The notes under the pieces: model-generated | Told to the model about the DNA's origin: nothing | Seen by the model: the letters and a program-made list of their open reading frames with translations, nothing else | Database searches by the model: none | Translations under genes and position numbers: made by a program | Shown: positions 26,609 through 35,441 of the stretch, piece by piece | How positions within the stretch are numbered: the first letter of the stretch is position 1 | Layout of the letters: each line of letters opens with the position of its first letter | NCBI RefSeq assembly: GCF_042926695.1 | Contig: NZ_CP170642.1 | Location: 620,001 to 684,000, forward strand | Direction of reading: 5' to 3' | DNA length: 64,000 bases | Source: Lonepinella koalarum | Lineage (GTDB): Bacteria > Pseudomonadota > Gammaproteobacteria > Enterobacterales > Pasteurellaceae

Positions 26609-28078
26609 ATGAAAGCAAAAGCGCGGCGATTTAAGTTTGCACCATTAGTGATTTTAATTTCTGGTTTATGTACCAGCTGTACGGTGTCAGATTATTTTAA
26701 TTCGGGTACGAATGTGCAGAAAGAAAGCATTAATGTGGAACAAGCGAATCAGCAAATTGCACAAGCGAAAGCTGCCGAACAAGCTCGTCTTGAATTAGAA
26801 AAACAGCAACAAGCGGAAGCAAAAATAGTGGAATTAATGGGAAATCAACCTATACAGTTTTATTCCACTTTAGCGAAGATTTATGCGGCTAGAGAATTTT
26901 CACCCATTTGGCAAGATGAAAGTGCTAAAAAGAAATTTTTACATGAATATGCTGGCTTGGTTGCCAGTGGGATCTCTATTCGTGCCGCAATTTCCTTGGA
27001 TGCTATTAGCGTAACGCCGGTAGAAGAGATTCAACATGATATTTTATTAACCGATGCTTTTTTAAGCTATATGTATTATACCAAGAAAGTGCCGTCATTA
27101 GCACAGAATTGGTTATATTCGCAAAATAGTTATAAAGCCGATAAACCTGAGGATGAGTTAATTGAACTTTGGTTAACTGCGGTGCAAAATAATCAAAATT
27201 TAGATTTTGTGAATATATTATCGGCAAGTAATCATTTATATCAGGAAACATTACAATATATCTCAAATAGTTTAGCCATGACTGATAAGGAAAAATCCAG
27301 TACTATATTGTATAAATTAGCCTTAAATGCACAACGTTTACGGATTATTCCGAGCTTTGAAAATGGTATTTTTGTCAATATTCCAAGCTATCAATTAAAC
27401 TATTATCGTGATGGTGAATTAGTCTTAAATTCTCGTGTTATTGTGGGTAAAGAAGCACGTAAAACCCCTGTAATGTATAGCAAATTAAGTAATCTGGTAG
27501 TGAATCCACCTTGGCATATCCCGAATACTATTTTAACTAAAGATATTGTGCCAAAATTAGCCCGTGATCCCGGTTATGCAGAGCGGGCAAGTTTGGAAAT
27601 TTTTGATAGTAAAGGAAATAAAATTAGTGCTTACAGCGTGAACTGGTCTCAATATGTGAATAGTAAATCCGTACCATTCCGTATTCGTCAAAAGGCGGGC
27701 GATGACAGTGCGTTAGGGCGTTTTAAATTTAATATGCCAAGTTCTGATGCGATTTACTTGCATGATACGCCTAATCGTAGTTTATTTAATAAAACATCAA
27801 GGGCGTTAAGTTCTGGCTGTGTACGAGTATCTAAGTCTGATGAATTAGCGAGTGTATTATTAAAAGAAGCGGGTTGGTCAATGGATAAAAAACAGAGGGT
27901 TTTAGCCAGTAAGAAAACCACATCTGTGCCGATTCAATCTGATAACCCTGTATATTTATACTATGTGACAACTTGGATTGAAAATGGTAAAGTACAGACT
28001 TTGCCAGATATTTATGGCTATGATAAGCTAAGTGCACCGAATTACATTAACTGGAATACGGTGCAGAAATATCTTTAA
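26609..28078 (+). CDS. ldtD: L,D-transpeptidase (LdtD/YcbB-like)
   Basis: A 489-residue periplasmic enzyme that makes 3-3 peptidoglycan cross-links. The N-terminal segment (LVILISGLCTSCTVSDYF) looks like a lipoprotein signal with a lipobox-like ending at Cys. A coiled, Ala/Gln-rich stretch follows, then a peptidoglycan-binding-like part, and the YkuD catalytic domain with YLHDTPNRSLFNK and SSGCVRVS holding the catalytic His and Cys. It is shorter than E. coli LdtD (about 615 residues). The neighbours mepK and ycbL are in the same order as in E. coli. Confidence 0.9.
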   Translation: MKAKARRFKFAPLVILISGLCTSCTVSDYFNSGTNVQKESINVEQANQQIAQAKAAEQARLELEKQQQAEAKIVELMGNQPIQFYSTLAKIYAAREFSPIWQDESAKKKFLHEYAGLVASGISIRAAISLDAISVTPVEEIQHDILLTDAFLSYMYYTKKVPSLAQNWLYSQNSYKADKPEDELIELWLTAVQNNQNLDFVNILSASNHLYQETLQYISNSLAMTDKEKSSTILYKLALNAQRLRIIPSFENGIFVNIPSYQLNYYRDGELVLNSRVIVGKEARKTPVMYSKLSNLVVNPPWHIPNTILTKDIVPKLARDPGYAERASLEIFDSKGNKISAYSVNWSQYVNSKSVPFRIRQKAGDDSALGRFKFNMPSSDAIYLHDTPNRSLFNKTSRALSSGCVRVSKSDELASVLLKEAGWSMDKKQRVLASKKTTSVPIQSDNPVYLYYVTTWIENGKVQTLPDIYGYDKLSAPNYINWNTVQKYL

Positions 28079-28082
28079 AACG

Positions 28083-28113
28083 TTATAGGCTAAAAATTTA
28101 GCCTATAATTTTT
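28083..28113 (+). terminator. Rho-independent terminator after ldtD
   Basis: A perfect 12-bp stem (TTATAGGCTAAA with TTTAGCCTATAA) is followed by TTTTTG, 5 bp after the stop codon. Confidence 0.85.
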
Positions 28114-28173
28114 GAACTAAGCAGAGTAGTATTACTCTAATTATCATCATTACACAAATATAGAGAACGAAAA

Positions 28174-28734
28174 ATGACAGAAATTAACCATAGTCGCCGC
28201 AAATGGTTATCTTTAGGAGGAATTGTGCTGGGAGCAGCAACTTTATCACCTAACTCCGTATTAGCGGTCGTTTCCACACCAAAACCACGAATTTTGCGTT
28301 TAAGAAATATTAATACCGGAGAAACATTTAGCTCTGAATTTGCGGAAGGTAAAGGTTTCTCAAATACCACATTACAAAAATTAAATTGGTTTATGCGTGA
28401 TTGGCATTTAAACCGTGCTCGTGCCATGGATCCAAAGTTATATACTAAATTGTATAATATCCAAGGTGGCTTAGGTTTGCGTAATACAGAAATTCAAATT
28501 ATTTCAGGTTATCGTACGCAAGCGACCAACAATAGTTTACGTAAACATTCTCGTGGTGTTGCATCAAATAGTTACCATATTAAAGGTCAGGCAGTAGATT
28601 TCCGTATTGACGGTGTACCATTAGCTAAAATTAAAGCCAGTGCAGAACGTTTAAACAATGGGGGTGTTGGTTATTATCCGAGAAGTAATTTTGTTCATGT
28701 TGATACCGGTCCAGTGCGTACTTGGCGTGGTTAA
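28174..28734 (+). CDS. mepK: Murein endopeptidase MepK (DUF882, M15 family)
   Basis: A 186-residue peptidoglycan hydrolase that cleaves 3-3 cross-links. The N-terminus carries a twin-arginine-type signal (SRRKWLSLGGIVLGAATL). The zinc site of the peptidase M15/DUF882 fold is visible: SGYRTQATN, then SYHIKGQAVDFRI with His and Asp, and NFVHVDTGPVRTWRG with the final His. It lies between ldtD and ycbL as in E. coli, where LdtD forms and MepK breaks the same bonds. Confidence 0.93.
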   Translation: MTEINHSRRKWLSLGGIVLGAATLSPNSVLAVVSTPKPRILRLRNINTGETFSSEFAEGKGFSNTTLQKLNWFMRDWHLNRARAMDPKLYTKLYNIQGGLGLRNTEIQIISGYRTQATNNSLRKHSRGVASNSYHIKGQAVDFRIDGVPLAKIKASAERLNNGGVGYYPRSNFVHVDTGPVRTWRG

Positions 28735-28758
28735 TCAAAGGAAAATAACGAGAAACAG

Positions 28759-28787
28759 AACCGCAGTTTGGCGGTTTTGTTGTTTTT
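28759..28787 (+). terminator. Terminator after mepK
   Basis: AACCGC and GCGGTT form a short stem around AGTTTG, followed by a T-rich run. The left arm and loop contain the uptake-signal variant in reverse (28760-28768), an example of an uptake-type motif reused as a terminator. Confidence 0.65.
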
Positions 28788-28812
28788 ATTCATGCTTATT
28801 TAAGGTGGGAAA

Positions 28813-29442
28813 ATGAATATTGAGATTATTCCAGTAACGGCATTTCAACAAAACTGTTCTATTATTTGGAATGACGAGAAAAAAGCCGCTATTATCGATC
28901 CGGGTGGAGATGCGCCTAAATTAATTAAACGTATTGATGCCTTAGGGTTAGATCTGCAAGGGATTTTACTGACTCACGGACATTTAGATCACGTTGGTGC
29001 TGCAACCAAGTTAAAACAATATTTTAATGTAGAAATGATGGGATCAAATTCTTTGGATAAGATTTTATTTGCCGCTTTACCACAACAATCTCGTCAATTT
29101 GGTGTGTTTGAAATTGATGCTTTTGAACCCGATCATTGGTTAGATAAAGAGGGTGAAATTTTAAATATTGCAGGATTTGAATTTGAGATCCTACATTTAC
29201 CCGGTCATGCTCCGGGACACATTGGTTTTATTGAGCATAATGAAGGTATTGCATTTACCGGTGATGTGTTGTTTAAGCAAGGTATTGGGCGGACCGATTT
29301 GCTCGGTGGGAATCACACGGATTTAATTAATTCGATTAAGCAAAAAATGTATCAATTACCAGATGATATGGTTGTTCTCCCCGGACATGGACCACATACT
29401 ACGATTGGGCAGGAGAAATTGAATAATCCCTTTGTGAAATAA
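28813..29442 (+). CDS. ycbL: Metallo-beta-lactamase-fold hydrolase YcbL
   Basis: A 209-residue cytoplasmic glyoxalase II-like hydrolase. The metal-binding motif THGHLDHVGA lies at about residue 55, with further ligands in LPGHAPGHIG, AFTGDVLF and VLPGHGPHT. The in vivo substrate of YcbL is not well defined; glyoxalase II activity is reported for relatives. It ends 55 bp before the convergent yacL gene, with a hairpin between them. Confidence 0.9.
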   Translation: MNIEIIPVTAFQQNCSIIWNDEKKAAIIDPGGDAPKLIKRIDALGLDLQGILLTHGHLDHVGAATKLKQYFNVEMMGSNSLDKILFAALPQQSRQFGVFEIDAFEPDHWLDKEGEILNIAGFEFEILHLPGHAPGHIGFIEHNEGIAFTGDVLFKQGIGRTDLLGGNHTDLINSIKQKMYQLPDDMVVLPGHGPHTTIGQEKLNNPFVK

Positions 29443-29477
29443 TATTACTACAGTAATGACAACATGCTTAACCTAGC

Positions 29478-29504
29478 TAACCTAGTACCTTAAGTACTAG
29501 GTTA
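29478..29504. terminator. Hairpin between convergent ycbL and yacL
   Basis: A perfect 11-bp stem (TAACCTAGTAC with GTACTAGGTTA) and loop CTTAA overlaps the last codons of yacL. T-runs are weak, but the position suits bidirectional termination. Confidence 0.6.
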
Positions 29505-29862
29505 CAAAGGCTAAATAAGATCTTAAAAATTGCTCAAAATCTTCCAACCCTAGAAACGCTACACTTTCTTCATCATAATAATGAAAATCCTGTTCTAGCT
29601 CTTCATCGTCATTACTCATAGATAAATTATTAGCACGGATCATTACTTCATCTGCATTGATAAACAAACTGTATTCTTTGCCTAAAATTTGGCTTTCTTG
29701 TTCAGGTGTAAAAGATTTGGCTTGTTGGACGTGTAAAAGCGCGGTGGAAATTAATTGAGAATGATGAGGGACTTCCGTATTAAACCAGTTGGCAACCGCA
29801 AAATGCTCCATTGAACATTTTGCGATGACATTGCCTTGATAATAGGTAAATTGGAAGTCCAT
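29497..29862 (-). CDS. yacL: UPF0231 family protein YacL
   Basis: A 121-residue, very acidic protein of the UPF0231 family. The alignment landmarks are FTYYQGNVIAKCSMEHFAVANWFNTE at the N-terminus in outline, the EYSLFINADEVMIRANNL block, and the acidic HYYDEESVAFLGLEDF. Its function is unknown. It lies 23 bp downstream of erpA on the same strand and may be co-transcribed. Confidence 0.85.
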   Translation of the reverse strand: MDFQFTYYQGNVIAKCSMEHFAVANWFNTEVPHHSQLISTALLHVQQAKSFTPEQESQILGKEYSLFINADEVMIRANNLSMSNDDEELEQDFHYYDEESVAFLGLEDFEQFLRSYLAFVT

Positions 29863-29885
29863 GGATTAAAAAAGACGATTAGATA

Positions 29886-30227
29886 CTAGATACTAAATGA
29901 CGAGCCACAGCCACAGGTACTAGATGCATTAGGATTTTGCACCACGAAACGAGAACCTTCTAAGCCCTCAATATAATCAATAGTGCCACCAATTAAATAT
30001 TGTAAACTCATCGGATCCACCACTAATTGTACACCTGAATTTTCCACGGTGAGATCGCCGTCGTTAACTTTCTCATCAAAGGTAAAACCGTATTGGAAAC
30101 CACTACAGCCACCACCGGTAATATACACACGTAATTTTAGTGCTAAATTTTCTTCATCGCTAATCAATGCTTTGACTTTATGTGCCGCAGCATCGGTAAA
30201 ATTAATAGGTACTGAAATATCTGACAT
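29886..30227 (-). CDS. erpA: Iron-sulfur cluster insertion protein ErpA
   Basis: An A-type carrier of 113 residues that delivers Fe-S clusters to client enzymes. The three conserved cysteines are present in GGGCSGFQYGF and STCGCGSSFSI. I start at MSDISVP (30227), where conserved sequence begins, not at the upstream ATG at 30245. The gene is divergent from map. Confidence 0.95.
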   Translation of the reverse strand: MSDISVPINFTDAAAHKVKALISDEENLALKLRVYITGGGCSGFQYGFTFDEKVNDGDLTVENSGVQLVVDPMSLQYLIGGTIDYIEGLEGSRFVVQNPNASSTCGCGSSFSI

Positions 30228-30363
30228 CACTTTTTCCCACAACAAAAATTTTCTATCATTATCTAATAACCGACTAATTCATTCAAGGATATTTTTATTT
30301 CAATCGGGTTTAGTGCTATTATATAAGGCAATATTTTAGTATTTTTAGATGAAGAGAGAGAAT

Positions 30364-31167
30364 ATGGCTATTCCATTAAGAACAGAACAAGAAATTGTAA
30401 AATTACGAGAAGCCTGCAAATTAGCGGCAGATATTTTAGTGATGATTGAACCACATATTAAAGCGGGGGTGAGTACGGGCGAATTAGATCGTATTTGCCA
30501 CGATTATATGGTAAATGTACAGAAAGTGATTCCAGCTTGTTTGAATTATCATGGTTTTCCGAAAGCTACCTGTATTTCACTTAATGAAGTGGTTTGTCAT
30601 GGTATTCCAAGTGATGATAAAATTTTGAAAAATGGTGATATTTTAAATATTGATGTGACGGTAATTAAAGACGGTTATTATGGTGATAATTCCAAAATGT
30701 ACATTGTGGGTGAAACCAATATCCGCAGTAAAAAATTAGTGGAAGTGGCACAAGAAGCCTTGTATGTCGGTTTACGTGTGGTTAAACCGGGCATTCGTTT
30801 AAAAGAAATTGGACGAGCAGTGCAAAAATATACCGAGTCACAAACTTTTAGCGTGGTGCGTGAATATTGTGGTCACGGTATTGGTGATCAATTCCATAGT
30901 GAACCACAAGTGTTACATTATTATGCCGATGATGGCGGTGTGGTATTACAAAAGGGCATGGTATTCACGATTGAGCCAATGATTAACGCGGGTAAAAAAG
31001 AAGTGCGTTTAATGGGTGATGGCTGGACCGTAAAAACCAAAGATCGCAGTCATTCAGCACAATATGAACATCAAATTGTGGTGACAGAAAATGGTTGTGA
31101 AGTGATGACCATTCGTGAAGAAGAAGAAAAAGCAGGGCGAATTACACGCTTTATGGAAAATAAATAG
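30364..31167 (+). CDS. map: Type I methionine aminopeptidase
   Basis: Removes the initiator methionine from new proteins. The 267 residues start at MAIPLRTEQEI. Metal ligands are visible in ILNIDVTVIKDGYYGDNSKM (two Asp), GHGIGDQFHSEP (His), TIEPMI (Glu) and QYEHQIVVT (Glu). It is followed by a 64-bp inverted-repeat element and then glnD on the same strand, the same gene neighbourhood as in other gammaproteobacteria. Confidence 0.96.
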   Translation: MAIPLRTEQEIVKLREACKLAADILVMIEPHIKAGVSTGELDRICHDYMVNVQKVIPACLNYHGFPKATCISLNEVVCHGIPSDDKILKNGDILNIDVTVIKDGYYGDNSKMYIVGETNIRSKKLVEVAQEALYVGLRVVKPGIRLKEIGRAVQKYTESQTFSVVREYCGHGIGDQFHSEPQVLHYYADDGGVVLQKGMVFTIEPMINAGKKEVRLMGDGWTVKTKDRSHSAQYEHQIVVTENGCEVMTIREEEEKAGRITRFMENK

Positions 31168-31175
31168 AAATTAAT

Positions 31176-31239
31176 GTAGGGGCGTATTGTATACGCCCTT
31201 TTGCTCGATCTGTTGTGGGCGTATGCAATACGCCCCTAC
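31176..31239. repeat. 64-bp inverted-repeat element (MITE- or REP-like) between map and glnD
   Basis: Two 23-bp arms lie at 31176-31198 and 31217-31239 in inverted orientation, with one mismatch. Each arm is GTAGGGGCGTATTG(C/T) followed by ATACGCCC, and is itself a near-palindrome. The same arms, perfectly matched, are found at 50188-50210 and 50294-50316 in the purH-purD island. An extended reading frame for glnD into the right arm (from 31201) is spurious. Confidence 0.85.
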
Positions 31240-31269
31240 CCCTTAAAAATTGAATTTAACCAGAAAATC

Positions 31270-33831
31270 ATGCAAACACTCACCCCAACCCACATCAAAC
31301 AACAGCGAGAATTGCTGAAACAGCAAGAATTAGATAATTTTGCACAAGCGGATATAAACTTGTTTATTTCTCACCGCACTTTATTTTGTGATGAGCTACT
31401 TTGTCAACTTTGGCAACATTTCCAACTCGATCAAAGTGAATTAACCTTGGTTGCGGTAGGGGGATATGGTCGGCAAGAAATGTTTCCGTTGTCGGATTTA
31501 GATTTCTTAATTTTAACGGCGCAACCAAATTCTCCACAACTAGAACAAAAGATTACGGATTTTATTCAGTTTCTGTGGGATTGCGGCTTTGATGTAGGAG
31601 CGAGTGTCCGCACTTTAGCAGAATGTGATAAAAATGGGCGCTCGGATATTACGATTGCGACGAATTTATTGGAAAGCCGTTATCTATGCGGAAAACGAGA
31701 AACTTTTGAAAAATTAACCGCACTATTACAGCGAGCTGATTTTTGGCCAAGAGAAACGTTTTTTAATGCCAAATTAGCAGAAAAAAATCAACGTTATCAA
31801 CGGTATAATAATACCAGCTACAATCTTGAGCCGGATATTAAATACAGTCCGGGGGGATTGCGTGATCTGCATTTAATTTACTGGATTGCGTTACGCCATT
31901 CCAATGCCATGACCTTGCAAGAAATTCTGCAATCTGGTTTTATTTATCCTGAAGAATATGAAGCCTTAAAACTCAATCAACAATTTTTATTTAAAGTACG
32001 ATTTGCTTTGCATTTGGTTTTGAAGCGTTATGATAATCGTTTATTGTTTGATCGACAAATCAAAGTGGCAGAATTGTTAGGTTATCATGGCAAGGGCAAT
32101 GTTGGCGTGGAACAAATGATGAAACGTTTTTTCCAAGCCTTACAAAGTATTTCCAGTTTAAGTGATATTTTGGCAAAACATTATCGCGAACACTTTTTAT
32201 TAGCCCAAACTGCGGTGCAAATGCCCAGTGTTTGGTTAGATACCAATTTTATTATACAAAATAATGCTATTTGTTTAGTCGATGAAAATTGTTTTATCCA
32301 ACAGCCTGAAACGATTTTAGACTTGTTTTATCATCTCACCGCTCAACAGCAAGCGGAAATTCATTCATCCACCTTACGTCAATTACAAATTGCGTTAAGC
32401 CAGCTTGGTCAACCTTTAAGCAAAATTCCCCTTGCTCGAGAAAAATTCTTACGTTTATTTTCCCAACCAAATGCTATTGTTCGTGCTATTGTGCCGATGC
32501 ATAAATACGGCGTGTTAACCGCTTATATTCCACAGTGGCAAGACATTGAAGGATTAATGCAATTTGATTTATTTCACGTGTACACCGTGGATGAGCATAC
32601 TATTCGAGTGTTATTAACATTAGAAAGTTTCTTACAGAGCGAAACTGAACATAATTATCCTATTTGTCATCAGGTTTTTTCCACCGTTGCTGACCGCACT
32701 TTATTGTATATCAGTGCGTTATTTCATGATATTGCTAAAGGTCGTGGTGGGGAGCATGCTGATTTAGGGGCAGTGGATATGCGACAATTTGCGCAACAAC
32801 ATGGTTTTGATGGTCGGGAAGTTACCACGATGGCATGGTTAGTGAAACAACACTTATTGATGTCAACGGTCGCCCAACGACGAGATATTTACGATCCTGA
32901 AGTGGTTATGGCATTCGCAGCAGAAGTACAAAATAAAGTACGTTTGGATTTATTGTTGTGTTTAACGGTAGCAGATATTTGTGCGACTAATCAGACTTTG
33001 TGGAACAGTTGGAAGAGGACGTTGTTTACTAGCTTGTATCAATCCACTTTAAAACAATTTGAGTGGGGAATGGATCAGCTGTTAGATAATCAAAAAATCA
33101 TTGAAGAGCATCGAGAACAGGCTCTGGCAATGGTGCAAAATCCAAATCTTGAGCAAATTAATACCTTGTGGCAACGTTGTTCAGATGATTATTTCTTACG
33201 TCATACAGCCAAAGAACTGGTTTGGCATATTGAGCTATTGGAAAATATCGTATCACAACCCTTGGTGAAAATTAGTAACCGTTTTTCCGATGGCGGTACG
33301 CCGGTGTTTATTTATTGTCAGGATCAGGCAAATTTATTTTATAAAGTGGTGGCAACCATTGGGGCAAAAAAACTCAGTATTCATAATGCAAAAATTAGCA
33401 CCAGTATTGATAACTATGCGATGGATACTTTTATTGTGAGCGAACTCAATGGTGATTTACTGAAATTTGATCGTCGTCGGGATTTGGAAAAAAGTTTAAT
33501 GATGGCATTAAATTCTGATAAGTTGCCGACATTATCCATTCCGATTAATCCGAGATTAAGGCATTTTCAAGTCAAAACCGACGTACGTTTTTTAGAGATG
33601 AAAAAAGCCGAATATACTGAAATGGAACTGTTTGCATTGGATAAAGCGGGTTTATTAGCAGAAGTGAGCCAAGTGTTTAGTGAGTTAAAATTGAATATTA
33701 TAAATGCTAAAATTACTACAGTTGGGGCGAAAGCAGAAGACTTTTTTATGTTGACGAATGCGCAAAATAAGGCGTTGAATGAAATGGAACGAAATCAGTT
33801 AGCACAGCGCTTATTAGCACGCTTAGGATGA
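31270..33831 (+). CDS. glnD: Bifunctional uridylyltransferase/uridylyl-removing enzyme GlnD
   Basis: Senses glutamine and uridylylates or deuridylylates PII. The 853 residues show an N-terminal nucleotidyltransferase domain (GGYGRQEMFPLSDLDFLIL), the PSGGLRDLH-like segment (here SPGGLRDLHLIYW), an HD domain (LFHDIAKGRGGEHADLG), and two C-terminal ACT domains (FIYCQDQANLFYKV and MELFALDKAGLLAEVSQVF). Conserved sequence begins at ATG 31270 (MQTLTPTHIK). A GC-rich hairpin follows the stop. Confidence 0.95.
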   Translation: MQTLTPTHIKQQRELLKQQELDNFAQADINLFISHRTLFCDELLCQLWQHFQLDQSELTLVAVGGYGRQEMFPLSDLDFLILTAQPNSPQLEQKITDFIQFLWDCGFDVGASVRTLAECDKNGRSDITIATNLLESRYLCGKRETFEKLTALLQRADFWPRETFFNAKLAEKNQRYQRYNNTSYNLEPDIKYSPGGLRDLHLIYWIALRHSNAMTLQEILQSGFIYPEEYEALKLNQQFLFKVRFALHLVLKRYDNRLLFDRQIKVAELLGYHGKGNVGVEQMMKRFFQALQSISSLSDILAKHYREHFLLAQTAVQMPSVWLDTNFIIQNNAICLVDENCFIQQPETILDLFYHLTAQQQAEIHSSTLRQLQIALSQLGQPLSKIPLAREKFLRLFSQPNAIVRAIVPMHKYGVLTAYIPQWQDIEGLMQFDLFHVYTVDEHTIRVLLTLESFLQSETEHNYPICHQVFSTVADRTLLYISALFHDIAKGRGGEHADLGAVDMRQFAQQHGFDGREVTTMAWLVKQHLLMSTVAQRRDIYDPEVVMAFAAEVQNKVRLDLLLCLTVADICATNQTLWNSWKRTLFTSLYQSTLKQFEWGMDQLLDNQKIIEEHREQALAMVQNPNLEQINTLWQRCSDDYFLRHTAKELVWHIELLENIVSQPLVKISNRFSDGGTPVFIYCQDQANLFYKVVATIGAKKLSIHNAKISTSIDNYAMDTFIVSELNGDLLKFDRRRDLEKSLMMALNSDKLPTLSIPINPRLRHFQVKTDVRFLEMKKAEYTEMELFALDKAGLLAEVSQVFSELKLNIINAKITTVGAKAEDFFMLTNAQNKALNEMERNQLAQRLLARLG

Positions 33832-33836
33832 AAGAT

Positions 33837-33853
33837 CCCCTGTTTAACAGGGG
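33837..33853 (+). terminator. Hairpin after glnD
   Basis: CCCCTG and CAGGGG pair around TTTAA, 5 bp after the glnD stop and 9 bp before the end of the convergent antiporter gene. No T-run follows, so it is a weak terminator at best. Confidence 0.45.
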
Positions 33854-33861
33854 GAGTAGCA

Positions 33862-34821
33862 CTAAATTGCGGTATAAAATAAATAACTATTATAGCCAAT
33901 ATAGCTCATCAATAATAACAATCCTTTAAACCGTCCGATATATCCGTTTTTTTGCTTAAAGGAATAACCTAAAGCAAATAAAGCGACAGTCAGCACTGAC
34001 ATAACTAAAACATCACGCGAAAGCACCGCACTTTCCACTTGCATCGGGTGAATCACGCCGGCAATTCCCACCACCGCAAGAGTATTAAATAAATTTGAAC
34101 CAATAATATTGCCTACCGCTAAATCCACTTCGCCTTTGCGAGCTGCGACAATGGATGAGGCCAATTCGGGTAACGATGTACCAATTGCCACAATGGTCAA
34201 ACCGATAATTAAATCGCTGACACCAAAGTAATGAGCCACTTCAACCGCTCCCCAGACTAATAATTGCGAGCTTGCCATCAGCAGCATTAAACCGATAACT
34301 AGCCATAAAAGTGCTTTGCTTAACGGCATATATTTTTGTTGTTGTAACTCTTCGGGTAACGTATGGTTTTTATGACGCAAACTTTGCCAAATTGTCCATG
34401 TCATATAGATGGCGAGCATGGCAATTAAAATACCTGCATCAAGGCGAGAAATTTGCATATCATAGAGCAGATAGGCTGAAATTACGGTAACCAAAAGCAA
34501 GATCGGAAGATCTTGTTTAAGTACTTGTGAATGTACTAAAACAGGCTTAACTAAGGCAGTGAAACCTAGAATAAGGGCGATATTGGTAATGTTGGAACCA
34601 TAGGCATTCCCTAAGGCAATACCAGGGCTACCGTCAAGGGCGGATATTGCAGAAACCACCATTTCGGGGGCGGATGTGCCAAATCCGATAATCACAATAC
34701 CGATTAAAAGTGGAGACATACCAAAATGGCGTGCAGTAGCGGCTGCACCATCGACAAAGCGATCTGCTGACCAAACTAATAAGAGTAATCCGATAATAAT
34801 GGCTAAACTGGGTAAAAGCAT
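33862..34821 (-). CDS. Calcium/sodium antiporter (CaCA family, YrbG-like)
   Basis: A 319-residue inner-membrane exchanger with about ten hydrophobic segments arranged as two inverted halves. Each half has a signature alpha repeat: GFGTSAPEMVVSAISAL with GNAYGSNITNIALILG, and AIGTSLPELASSIVAARKG with GNIIGSNLFNTLAVVG. I start at MLLPSLAIIIG (34821), because upstream residues are not conserved-looking. Ion selectivity (Ca, Na or K) cannot be told. It is convergent with glnD. Confidence 0.9.
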   Translation of the reverse strand: MLLPSLAIIIGLLLLVWSADRFVDGAAATARHFGMSPLLIGIVIIGFGTSAPEMVVSAISALDGSPGIALGNAYGSNITNIALILGFTALVKPVLVHSQVLKQDLPILLLVTVISAYLLYDMQISRLDAGILIAMLAIYMTWTIWQSLRHKNHTLPEELQQQKYMPLSKALLWLVIGLMLLMASSQLLVWGAVEVAHYFGVSDLIIGLTIVAIGTSLPELASSIVAARKGEVDLAVGNIIGSNLFNTLAVVGIAGVIHPMQVESAVLSRDVLVMSVLTVALFALGYSFKQKNGYIGRFKGLLLLMSYIGYNSYLFYTAI

Positions 34822-34981
34822 GTAAATTTTCAATAGCAAATAAAAGTCGGCATTATAGCGGATTAAATAAAAGAGGGATATAGGCAAGAAAAAATAAAAG
34901 CCCAAAAATTTTTGGGCTAAAACTTCTGGTGTAAAATGAACTTTTATCAAAGGAGATAAATAAAAGCTCACCAAAAGGAAA

Positions 34982-35057
34982 TGGCTCCTCCTGCGGGACT
35001 CGAACCTGCGACATATGGATTAACAGTCCACCGTTCTACCGACTGAACTAAGGAGGA
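34982..35057 (-). tRNA. tRNA-Asn (anticodon GTT)
   Basis: On the minus strand the 76 nt begin TCCTCCTTAGTTCAGTCGG and end GGAGGAGCCA, with CCA encoded. The acceptor stem pairs fully, the anticodon loop reads CTGTTAA, and the T-loop is GGTTCGAGTCC. A near-consensus promoter lies 31-60 bp upstream. No attachment-site duplication or integrase gene is next to it in this window. Confidence 0.97.
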
Positions 35058-35088
35058 ATAACTCTGAATCACTCAAGATTGGTGGCGA

Positions 35089-35117
35089 ATGATAATGATC
35101 TCTGACAAGATTGTCAA
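35089..35117 (-). promoter_or_regulatory. Sigma-70 promoter of tRNA-Asn
   Basis: On the minus strand, a perfect TTGACA (35117-35112) and TATCAT (35094-35089) are spaced by exactly 17 bp. Transcription would begin about 25 nt before the tRNA 5' end. Confidence 0.85.
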
Positions 35118-35149
35118 GTGCCAAAAGAAAGAAAATTTATTGTTTTTTT

Positions 35150-35172
35150 CTATCCACAAAATCTGTGGATAA
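35150..35172. promoter_or_regulatory. Inverted pair of DnaA-box-like sites
   Basis: TGTGGATAA (35164-35172) is a perfect DnaA box on the minus strand (TTATCCACA). CTATCCACA (35150-35158) is an 8/9 match on the plus strand, facing it with 5 bp between. This could be DnaA titration or regulation; chance palindromy cannot be excluded. Confidence 0.5.
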
Positions 35173-35441
35173 CTCTGTGAGTTAATTTTATAAAAAAGCG
35201 TCAACGCTAGGCAATATCTAGCTTGGTAGCCTTTCCATTGATCATTGTTCGCAAAATAACATTAATATAAAAATCAATAAGTTAATTAAAATCTAGTGGA
35301 AAATAGAGAAATTTTTTAAGAAAATATTTCTTATTCAGCTTGACAAATATAACTCTGTGTAAAACTTGGATTTTTTCAATCTGATTTGGTCATAAAAATA
35401 TGATAAAATATACCGCACTTTATAAATGATCAGTAGTAATT

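Larger units (their letters stand above)
35058..35441. other. 384-bp intergenic region between tRNA-Asn and uvrB
   Basis: It holds the tRNA promoter, a facing pair of DnaA-box-like sites (35150-35172), AT-rich sequence, a TTGACA at 35340-35345 without a clear -10, and an exact uptake signal in reverse (35412-35420) just before uvrB. I find no LexA box before uvrB and no open frame worth calling. Confidence 0.7.

Noticed and set aside
31201..31269. An upstream start that would lengthen GlnD by 23 residues
   Set aside because: The extension is translated from the right arm of the 64-bp repeat; conserved GlnD sequence starts at 31270.
34982..35057. Integrative element at tRNA-Asn
   Set aside because: No integrase and no duplicated tRNA 3' end are nearby; the flanks are ordinary housekeeping genes.
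35342..35441. LexA box upstream of uvrB
   Set aside because: No CTGT-N8-ACAG-like palindrome is visible before the gene.
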